The translations under genes and the position numbers were made by a program. The notes beneath the pieces are model-generated. The model did not search any database. It was not told the DNA's origin and worked only from the letters and a program-made list of their open reading frames with translations. Shown piece by piece: positions 43,701 to 49,690 of a stretch of DNA of 49,690 nt. Within the stretch, counting starts at the first letter, position 1. Each line of letters opens with the position of its first letter. This DNA comes from Kiritimatiellia bacterium (lineage in GTDB: Bacteria; Verrucomicrobiota; Kiritimatiellia; CAIQIC01; JAGNIJ01), in the NCBI GenBank assembly GCA_018001225.1, contig JAGNIJ010000034.1:1-49690 (forward strand), given 5' to 3'.

Positions 43701-46245
43701 CAGCCTGGCCCCGGCGCCGGCGGCGACCTCCACCGTCATCCGCGCCCAGGATTTCGAGGGCGGGACCGGGGACACGTGGGCCTTCCGGATGGCGCCCGGG
43801 ACGGGCCGGATGGCCGTGCGCCCGGAGCGGAAGAACACCGGAGCGAGGTCGCTGCTCCTCGCCGGCTCCAACCGCCAGAACGCCGATCCGTACCTCGAGT
43901 TCGATAACGTTTCCATCGCCGGGTACAACCACGTCCGGCTCTCGGTCGCGTTCAGCGCGTCCGGCGTGGACACCTCGGATGACCTGTACCTGGACCTCTC
44001 GTACAACAACGGCGCGAGCTGGAGCGGCGCGGGCTCGGTCAAGTTGGTGGACGGTTACAGCAACGCGGAGATTCCCTTCGGCGGGACGAGCCCCAGCAAC
44101 CCCACGACCGTCAGCAACAACCCCTGGACCGTGGAAATCCCGGCCGGACAGACCCAGGTCAAGGCCCGCCTGCGCTTCGACGAGCGGTCCGGCGACTACA
44201 ACAACACCAACGATTATTACTTCGTGGACGCCGTGACGCTGTATTACCTGCCCACCAACCAGCCCCCCGCGCTGGCGCCGATCGGCGACCGCACCGCCCT
44301 GGTCAGCAACCGCCTCGAGTTCGCCGTGACGGCCACGGACATCGACGGCGACGCCGTCACGCTCACCGCCAGCAACCTGCCGTCCGGCGCCGTTTTCGAT
44401 CCCGTCACCGGGGTCTCGCCCGTCACCAACCGGTTTGAATTCACGCCGGACGTGGGCCAGGCGGACGCGGTGTACGAGATCACGTTCCACGCCGCGGACG
44501 CCGACGGCTCGATCTCGGAGACCGTCACGGTCCGCGTGCTGGACAAGGTGGTCACGTTCTCCACGAACCGCCTGTTCGTCGACGAGGAATCGGGTGGCGT
44601 CACGATCGGCGTGGCGTTGTCCCGCCCCGCGGACGTGACCGTGCCGCTGGCGATCACCGGCCCGGCGGAACTCGGGGTGGACTTCAACCTGTCGAGCACG
44701 GCGCTGACTTTCACGGCGGACGGCCCGGCGGAGCAGACCTTCACGGTGACGCCCCTGGATGACGCCCTGCCGGAAGGGCCGGAAGGCATCGGGCTGGCCC
44801 TTGCGAGCACGCCGGACGCCACGGCCGGCGACGACGGCTGCGACGTGTTCCTCCGCGACGACGACAGCGTCACGATCGCCACGGCCAACCTGACCAGCGG
44901 CGGGACGGCCGTGTACCAGGGGCCCGGCGAGCGCATCCTGGAGGCGCTGATGGCGGACGTGGTGGCGATCCAGGAATTCAACGTGACCAACGCCGGCGGG
45001 CCCCGGGCGTTCGTGGACGCGCATTTCGGAACGAACTTCTCGTACTACGTCCAGCCTTCGGGCGCCCTGCCGAACGGGGTGATCAGCCGGTGGCCGATCC
45101 TGGACGCCGGCGTGTGGGAAGATCCCCAGGTCAGCGACCGCGAGTTCGTCTGGGCCACCGTGGACGTGCCCGGCGGCCGGCCCCTGCACGTGATCTGTGT
45201 GCACCTGCACTACTCCGGCGGCGTGTCGTCGCGGCAGCTCGAGGCCGCCATGCTGACCAACTACATCGCCCAGGCGGGATTCCATCCTTCGGATTACGTC
45301 GTGGTCGGCGGCGACCTGAACACGCAGAACCGGTCCGAGGCGGCCTGGACAATCCTGAAGACGGTCGTCAGCGACGATCGCCGGCCGGCGGATCAAAACG
45401 GCGAGACGGACACCAACCAGCCGCGCGACAAGCCCTACGATGTGGTGCTGCCCAACCCGTTCCTCGACGCCCGGCACCAGCCCGTGTCGTTCGGCGGCCT
45501 GACCTTCCCGGAGGGCGTCGTGTTCGACACCCGCCTCTGGGCGGAGGACGCGATCCCCGCGCCGGCGCTGACGTCGGATTCGGCCGCGTTGAGCATGCAG
45601 CACATGGGCGTCATGAAGCTCTTCGCCCTCGACCGGTTCGTGACTCTCCTGACGACCGCGGGCGCCGGCGGCTCGGTGGACCCGGCCGATCCCGAGGTCG
45701 GGGTGGGCTCCAACCAGGTCTTCACCATCACGGCGGATCCGTACTGCCACATCAGTTGGATCGCGACCAACGGGGCCGCCTGGACCCCGGCGGGCCAGCC
45801 GTCGGAACTGGTCTGGACGTGGACCAACCTCCAGGAGAACGGCCGGCTGGAAGTCGGCTTCGCCGAGAGCCGGGCCACCAACGACGTGCCGTACCGCTGG
45901 CTGGCCGGCTACCAGCTGACCAACGAAACCTGGGACGCCGAGGCGATGAAGGACGGGGACGACGACGGGATGGCGGCCTGGGAGGAGTTCCTGGCCGACA
46001 CCGATCCGACCGATCCGGATTCGTTCTTCGCAGTGATCCAGTTGGCGGGCGAGGCCGACCGCTCAATCACATTCGTGTCATCCACCGCGCGCGTGTATGC
46101 CGTATACTGCACGGCGGATATTTCAGAGGGCGGAGAGTGGGACGTGCTGGTGCAGGCCCAACCCGGCGCGGGCCGGCTGACGACAGTGAGCGATACGAAC
46201 CCTGCGCCGGCCCGCGTCTACCGGGTCGGTGTATCCGTCCCCTGA
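40711..46245 (+). CDS. Giant exported Calx-beta protein with C-terminal EEP hydrolase
   Basis: 1844 residues. Signal peptide 1-22. The order is: a beta-sandwich module starting FFDGFESGALSGYW (24-190); a CARDB/DUF11-like domain (197-314); Calx-beta 1 (320-430); a second FESGALSNYW module (435-606); Calx-beta 2 and 3 (608-716, 720-827); a third FESGAWSNYW module (836-1004); a related module (1009-1182); an Ig/cadherin-like domain (1185-1279); Calx-beta 4 (1280-1387); an EEP domain (1388-1644) with E1422, H1498/H1500, D1535 and N1537; a GGSVDP-type repeat (1645-1720); and a DGDDDG Ca-site tail near 1745. The usual EEP end SDH is SMQH1631 here. It is probably surface-bound or secreted and calcium-stabilised. 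Confidence 0.88.
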   Translation: MKKRFGMLAWMLAGVAGWARAQAPFPFFDGFESGALSGYWSASSTGNGRIRVTSVGPPYEGAYNAVLDSTSGYALNELVLAVDLAGQTNVFLDCWARNYYDDSHPMPDQFAGSTNADGIALSTDGVTWHRLAALSYSSSQAFTNVLVDLVAFANSRGLTLDGHVRIKFQQYDNFAFLSDDGWAFDNIRLYDAARAADLALGLSASPDPVAAGHSLVYALVVSNSSSMTAEEVVLTNTLPAGAAPVSVTASQGAWVTNGSVIVAELGAIAGGGAATLDIVVQYAAEGFVTNRASVTTTTTEAGAGRNEAAVTTRVDRVGGDLFFRPAVYNRDEARGSVTLTVQRTNGVVGEITVDYETVDGTAVAGIDYTARSGTLTLTNGQTNIQWTVSIQDDGESEPDESFSVRLGHPAGGAVLAAPSNATVTIRDDDGAAAMPFEEDFESGALSNYWATYTTGLLGPQITVSNSPYGGLSHLNMNGDYASYSLNELILSVDLAGREGVYLRFWHKRFQYETDSAMSDSFQGHTYADGVAISVDGTNWYKVQDLTFAETGTNEYRQFDVALDPVLAARGLGFTDRVRIKFQANGYYYPPYYGRFFDDISLYTSAGDLRFSAEDWPVAEGAGAVTVTVERVNGDSGEVSVDYATADSTAAEGDDYAAASGTLVFSNGVRAQSFAVPIFEDVDDEPSEAFTVQLFDPLGGAGLASPTQAVVTIEDDDGPGELSFSAAQYAEQEDTGLAAIAVNRRFGFDGEVSVSWRTQAGTATPGADYVETTGTLTFAEGSAQEIFEVPLLDDADIEGPETVQVFLYDPEDGAALAAPTNAWLTIQDDEAPRAAFPFYEGFESGAWSNYWTVQSSGAGRIALTNRTAGFEGDRSLTMDSASGEALNEATLTVDLSGQTSVILRCWTRDFSDAAHAMPATFTGATNADGIAVSADGLTWHRLVDLAAVGAHAVYTNLVVDLAGLASTQGVPLTATFQVRFQQYDDGAYPSRGRSFDHVSLAPAPAATSTVIRAQDFEGGTGDTWAFRMAPGTGRMAVRPERKNTGARSLLLAGSNRQNADPYLEFDNVSIAGYNHVRLSVAFSASGVDTSDDLYLDLSYNNGASWSGAGSVKLVDGYSNAEIPFGGTSPSNPTTVSNNPWTVEIPAGQTQVKARLRFDERSGDYNNTNDYYFVDAVTLYYLPTNQPPALAPIGDRTALVSNRLEFAVTATDIDGDAVTLTASNLPSGAVFDPVTGVSPVTNRFEFTPDVGQADAVYEITFHAADADGSISETVTVRVLDKVVTFSTNRLFVDEESGGVTIGVALSRPADVTVPLAITGPAELGVDFNLSSTALTFTADGPAEQTFTVTPLDDALPEGPEGIGLALASTPDATAGDDGCDVFLRDDDSVTIATANLTSGGTAVYQGPGERILEALMADVVAIQEFNVTNAGGPRAFVDAHFGTNFSYYVQPSGALPNGVISRWPILDAGVWEDPQVSDREFVWATVDVPGGRPLHVICVHLHYSGGVSSRQLEAAMLTNYIAQAGFHPSDYVVVGGDLNTQNRSEAAWTILKTVVSDDRRPADQNGETDTNQPRDKPYDVVLPNPFLDARHQPVSFGGLTFPEGVVFDTRLWAEDAIPAPALTSDSAALSMQHMGVMKLFALDRFVTLLTTAGAGGSVDPADPEVGVGSNQVFTITADPYCHISWIATNGAAWTPAGQPSELVWTWTNLQENGRLEVGFAESRATNDVPYRWLAGYQLTNETWDAEAMKDGDDDGMAAWEEFLADTDPTDPDSFFAVIQLAGEADRSITFVSSTARVYAVYCTADISEGGEWDVLVQAQPGAGRLTTVSDTNPAPARVYRVGVSVP

Positions 46246-46251
46246 AGTCGG

Positions 46252-47076
46252 TCAGGCGCTTAGCTTCTTTTCGAACTCCCGCCGCTTGGAGCCGGTCAGC
46301 GGGTTTTCCTCGCCCTTGAGCATCCGGCGCAGGGCGTCGAGTTCGTCGGCCGAGAAGCGGCGGCCTTTCAGGCGATGGCGTTCGAAGGCGTCGTAGGCCA
46401 GCGGCGCGACCGCGCGCGCGATCTGCGCGATCGCCGCCGCGTACTGCCGGATTTCCCATTGCGCGTGGGCGTCCAGCCTCAACTCGATAAACCGGAACAG
46501 GTTGTGCAGGTCCATCTGCCAGTACCACTGCGTGTAGAGCGACAGCGGAAGGTTGATCCGCGCCAACTCGCGGGCGATGCCGTCTTTCAGCATTTCCTCG
46601 TAGGCGGCATAGGTCGCGCCCTGGTCGCGCCGCAGGATGTCGAGCACCTTCTTCCGCAGTTCCGCGGGCACCTCTTCCTCGGCCCGGCCCTGCTTGTTGT
46701 CGGCGCTCTGCTTCTGGACTTGCTCTTCGCCGGGCAGGTAGAACTCGTCGGCCATGACGCTGTAGCGGCCCGAGATCTCGTTCAGGCGCGCCGTGCGGTG
46801 GCGGATCCACTGGCGCGCGACGAAGATCGGCATCTTGCAGTGCAATTCCAGCACGACATGCTCGAAGGGCGAGGTGTGCTCGTGGCGCAGCAGGTAGTCG
46901 ATCAGCCCCGCGTCTTCGCGGACGGTCTTCGTCCCCGCCCCGTACGACACGCGCGCCGTCTGGACGATCCGCGCGTCGCTGCCCATGTAGTCCACCAGCC
47001 GGACGAACCCCTTGTCCAGGACCTTGATCTCCTGGTCCAGCAGTTTCTCGGCCTCGGGGCTGGTTACGTGCGCCAT
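46252..47076 (-). CDS. thyX: Flavin-dependent thymidylate synthase ThyX
   Basis: Makes dTMP from dUMP with methylene-THF, FAD and NADPH. The 274 residues contain the ThyX signature RHRTARLNEISGRYS near residue 93, with the nucleophilic Ser region and dUMP-binding residues in the C-terminal half (ELARINLPLSLYTQWYWQMDLHNLFRFI near 174, in part). No thyA is seen in this window. The start is ATG 47076, with a weak AGAGA Shine-Dalgarno. It converges on the giant surface gene with a 6-bp gap, and its upstream side holds a nested repeat element. Confidence 0.96.
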   Translation of the reverse strand: MAHVTSPEAEKLLDQEIKVLDKGFVRLVDYMGSDARIVQTARVSYGAGTKTVREDAGLIDYLLRHEHTSPFEHVVLELHCKMPIFVARQWIRHRTARLNEISGRYSVMADEFYLPGEEQVQKQSADNKQGRAEEEVPAELRKKVLDILRRDQGATYAAYEEMLKDGIARELARINLPLSLYTQWYWQMDLHNLFRFIELRLDAHAQWEIRQYAAAIAQIARAVAPLAYDAFERHRLKGRRFSADELDALRRMLKGEENPLTGSKRREFEKKLSA

Positions 47077-47096
47077 TTCATTCTCTCTTATTAGGC

Positions 47097-47342
47097 TTCA
47101 GTTGTCAGGGTTCGGGGTTCAGGCCAGAGCACCAGATCCTGATCTGAGACACCATACTTGAAAAGCGCATGTAACATGTTTGTTTTCAACGCCCAACGTC
47201 CAACGTCCAGATTCCAAGGTCCGGAGCGGCTTCCATCGGACGTTGGAAGTTGGATGTTGGTTGTTGGACGTTGAGGTCTCATGGCTGTTTCCATCCGGCC
47301 CCTGGGTCCAGCGGCCCAACTGAACCCTGAACCCTGAACCCT
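47097..47342. repeat. Nested degenerate inverted repeats upstream of thyX
   Basis: The outer arms are GGTTCAGG-type (47097-47123) and GAACCCTGAACCCTGAACCC (47322-47341). The inner arms are CCAACGTCCAACGTCC (47192-47207) and GGACGTTGGAAGTTGGATG-type (47238-47274). Each arm is a run of a degenerate 6-8-base unit. Between the outer left arm and the inner arms lies a second GACACCATA motif (47148-47173). It occupies almost the whole gap between thyX and acnA; no gene is present. Confidence 0.75.
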
Positions 47343-47345
47343 TCC

Positions 47346-49690
47346 TCACTTCTCCACCGCCTGCCTCAACACGTACGGCAGGATGCCGCCCTGCCGGTAA
47401 TATTCGACCTCGATCGCGGAGTCGATCCGGCACTTGACCTCGAAAGTCTTCGCCCCGGCCGTGACCTGCAGAAGTTTCCCGGGCTCCAGCGCGTCCGCGA
47501 TGCCCGCGATGGCGATCTCCTCGCGCCCCGTGAGCCCCAGTTTCTCCGCGTTCTGCCCGCCCGTGAACTCCAGCGGCAGCACGCCCATCTCGACCAGGTT
47601 GCTGCGGTGGATGCGCTCGAAGCTCTCCGCGATCACCGCGCGCACGCCAAGCATCCGCGTACCCTTGGCCGCCCAGTCGCGCGACGAGCCCGCGCCGTAC
47701 AGTTTCCCGGCGAGGACGACCAGCGGGACGCCGTCCCGCGCGTATTGCGTCGCCGCGTCGTAGATCGGGACGGCTTCGCCCCCGGGCAGTTTGAGCGTCC
47801 AGCCGCCCTCGCGATCCACCATGCGGTTGCGGATCCGGATGTTGGCGAACGTGCCGCGGACCATGACCTCGTGGTTGCCGCGCCGCGCGCCGTACGAGTT
47901 GAACGCCGCCGGCGGAATGCCATGTTCCTGGAGATACCGGCCCGCGGGGCTGTCCGCCGGGATCGAGCCCGCGGGCGAGATGTGGTCCGTCGTGATGAAA
48001 TCGCCGAACAGGGCCAGCACGCGCGCCCCGCGGATATCGCCGGGAGGTTCCGGTTTCGCCGGGATGTCCGCGATGAACGACGGCTCGCGGATGTACGTGG
48101 AGCCCGCCGCCCATCCGAAAACCGGCGACGCGTCCGCCGCGAGCTTGTTCCAGGCAGGGCTGGACTCGGCGATGTTTTCGTACAGCGTCCGGTACAGTTC
48201 GGGGTCCGCCGCCTTCCCGAGCAGCGCCTCGACCTCGCCGGGCGCGGGCCAGAGCTCCTTCAGGAAGACCGGCTGACCCTTCGCGTCCCGGCCGAGCGGC
48301 TCGGTCGTCAGGTCGCGGCCGACCGTCCCGGCCAGCGCGTAGGCCACGACCAGGGGCGGGGAGCACAGGTAGTTGGCCTTGGTCAGCGGGTGCACGCGGC
48401 CCTCGAAATTCCGGTTGCCGCTCAACACGGCCGCCGCCACGAGGCCGCCGTCCTTGACCGCCTTCGCGACGCGCGGATCGAGCGGCCCGCTGTTGCCGAT
48501 GCAGGTCGCGCAGCCGTACGCCGCGACGTGAAACCCGAGCTGCTCGAAGGCGGGGAGGAGGCCGGCCTTCTTCAAATAGGCCGTCACCACGCGCGAGCCG
48601 GGCGCCAGCGTGGTCTTGACGTGCGCCGGCACGGCGAGCCCCCGCTCGACCGCCTTGCGCGCCAGCAGGCCCGCGGTGAGCATGACGGACGGGTTGGAGG
48701 TGTTCGTGCAGCTCGTGATCGACGCGACCACGACGGCCCCGTGCCCGATCTCGCCATCGCCTTCAACGGCGATCCGCTTTCCCGTGTCGGCCGGCGGAAC
48801 CCCGAAGCCCTGTTCCTTGACCGGCGCCGCGAGCGCCTTCCGGAACCCGGCGGCGACGTCCTTGAGCGCGAGGCGGTCGTGCGGGCGCTTCGGCCCCGCG
48901 ACGCCGGCCTCGACGGCGCCGAGGTCCAACTCGATGACGCGGCTGAATTGCGGCTCGGGGTCTCCGGGCTCGCGGAACAGGCCCTGGAGCCGGCAGTACT
49001 GCTCGACCAGCGCCACGCGGGACTCGTCCCGCCCGGTCTCGCGCAGGTAGCGGAGCGTCTCGGCGTCCACGGGGAAGAACCCCATCGTCGCGCCGTACTC
49101 CGGCGCCATGTTGGCCACCGTCGCGCGGTCGGCGAGGGTCAGCGTGTCCAGGCCGGGCCCGCAGTATTCCACGAACTGCTCGACGACGCCGTGCTGGCGC
49201 AGCAACTGGGTCACGGTCAGCGCCAGCTCGGTGGCCGTGACGCCCGGCGCCAGCCGGCCGGTGAGCCGCACGCCGGTGACGACGGGGGTGAGCACGGGGA
49301 TCGGCTGGCCGAGCATCGCGGCCTCGGCCTCGATCCCGCCGACGCCCCAGCCGAGGACGCCCGCGCCGTTGATCATCGTCGTGTGCGAGTCCGTGCCGAC
49401 GAGCGTATCGGGGTAGGCGACGAGCCGGCCCTCCGCGTCGACCTCCGTCGCGACCACGGAAGCCAGGTATTCCAGGTTGACCTGGTGGCAGATGCCCAGT
49501 CCCGGCGGCACGACGCGGAGCTTACGGAAGGCCTGCTGGCCCCAGCGCAGAAATTCGTACCGCTCGGCGTTGCGTTCGAACTCGATGCGCATGTTGGCGT
49601 CGAGGGCGCCGGGCGAGGCGGTCTCGTCCACCTGGACCGAGTGATCGATCACCAGGTCCACGGGGATCTGCGGCTCGATGGCGCGCGGGT
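47346..49690 (-). CDS. acnA: Aconitate hydratase AcnA, N-terminus outside the window
   Basis: Isomerises citrate to isocitrate in the TCA cycle. About 781 residues are present; the frame runs through the right edge (PVDLVIDHSVQVD is internal in AcnA), so roughly 120 N-terminal residues are missing. The 4Fe-4S ligands are present as C in ITSCTNTSNPS and the pair in YGCATCIGNSGPL. The C-terminal swivel domain is complete, with GDFITTDHISPAGSI and the GAGSSRDWAAKG motif. The sequence is of the AcnA/IRP1 type rather than AcnB. The apparent start at 49661 is an internal GTG and not real. Confidence 0.96.
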   Translation of the reverse strand, partial: PRAIEPQIPVDLVIDHSVQVDETASPGALDANMRIEFERNAERYEFLRWGQQAFRKLRVVPPGLGICHQVNLEYLASVVATEVDAEGRLVAYPDTLVGTDSHTTMINGAGVLGWGVGGIEAEAAMLGQPIPVLTPVVTGVRLTGRLAPGVTATELALTVTQLLRQHGVVEQFVEYCGPGLDTLTLADRATVANMAPEYGATMGFFPVDAETLRYLRETGRDESRVALVEQYCRLQGLFREPGDPEPQFSRVIELDLGAVEAGVAGPKRPHDRLALKDVAAGFRKALAAPVKEQGFGVPPADTGKRIAVEGDGEIGHGAVVVASITSCTNTSNPSVMLTAGLLARKAVERGLAVPAHVKTTLAPGSRVVTAYLKKAGLLPAFEQLGFHVAAYGCATCIGNSGPLDPRVAKAVKDGGLVAAAVLSGNRNFEGRVHPLTKANYLCSPPLVVAYALAGTVGRDLTTEPLGRDAKGQPVFLKELWPAPGEVEALLGKAADPELYRTLYENIAESSPAWNKLAADASPVFGWAAGSTYIREPSFIADIPAKPEPPGDIRGARVLALFGDFITTDHISPAGSIPADSPAGRYLQEHGIPPAAFNSYGARRGNHEVMVRGTFANIRIRNRMVDREGGWTLKLPGGEAVPIYDAATQYARDGVPLVVLAGKLYGAGSSRDWAAKGTRMLGVRAVIAESFERIHRSNLVEMGVLPLEFTGGQNAEKLGLTGREEIAIAGIADALEPGKLLQVTAGAKTFEVKCRIDSAIEVEYYRQGGILPYVLRQAVEK

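Noticed and set aside
47091..47294. A 67-residue ORF upstream of thyX
   Set aside because: Its translation is the repeat-unit string often annotated by mistake; no conserved protein is seen.

Overview
The window is a GC-rich bacterial chromosome segment (about two thirds G+C by eye, strongly G/C-biased third codon positions). The gene content suggests a Gram-negative-type member of the Planctomycetes-Verrucomicrobia-Chlamydiae group, most likely near Kiritimatiellota, Lentisphaerota or Verrucomicrobiota. The reasons are a dcw cluster with a DAP-type MurE, a histone-H1-like protein with RGRP hooks, a huge Calx-beta surface protein, and intergenic degenerate inverted repeats that I associate from memory with these phyla. 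The phylum is an inference. No transposase, integrase, phage gene, rRNA or CRISPR array was seen, so this is core chromosome with a few accessory loci.

Layout. 1-11077 (+): the 3' end of an unidentified gene, then rsmH, ftsL-like, ftsI, murE, a tiny CxxC protein, murF, mraY and murD (tightly packed), then a LysM lipoprotein with its own promoter and terminator, then ftsW. murG, murC, murB, ddl, ftsQ, ftsA and ftsZ are not here. 11080-12934: a membrane protein, tRNA-Ala(GGC), and an exported CsgG/FlgT-like protein. 12935-15756 (-): a thiamin salvage operon, promoter - TPP riboswitch - cytX - thiD/thiE fusion. 15869-22553: iron-type alcohol dehydrogenase, fmt, a YyaL/DUF255 protein, an acyl-CoA synthetase and an EEP-fold hydrolase. 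22686-30421 (-): purF-gltB-gltD, with a large AT-rich inverted repeat between gltB and gltD. 30663-32395 (+): an NTF2-like membrane protein, nadD, and rsfS with no standard start codon. 32399-34229 (-): an ECF sigma factor, its zinc-finger anti-sigma and a periplasmic helical protein, divergent from the H1-like gene. 34996-38850 (-): a TVP38 membrane protein, the three-subunit proton-translocating transhydrogenase and rubredoxin. 38851-39384: about 530 bp without a gene, filled with hairpins and inverted repeats. 39385-46245 (+): a zinc-ribbon protein, a lytic transglycosylase and an 1844-residue Calx-beta/nuclease surface protein. 46252-49690 (-): thyX, a nested repeat element, and acnA running off the window.

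How it fits together. The left part makes peptidoglycan precursors and the divisome synthase pair (FtsW/FtsI). purF with gltBD couples two glutamine-handling enzymes in one operon. The thi operon is under TPP control at the level of translation. The ECF locus looks like a self-contained envelope-stress circuit. The most unusual non-coding content is a set of different intergenic elements that share one architecture: degenerate short k-mers arrayed in inverted arms.
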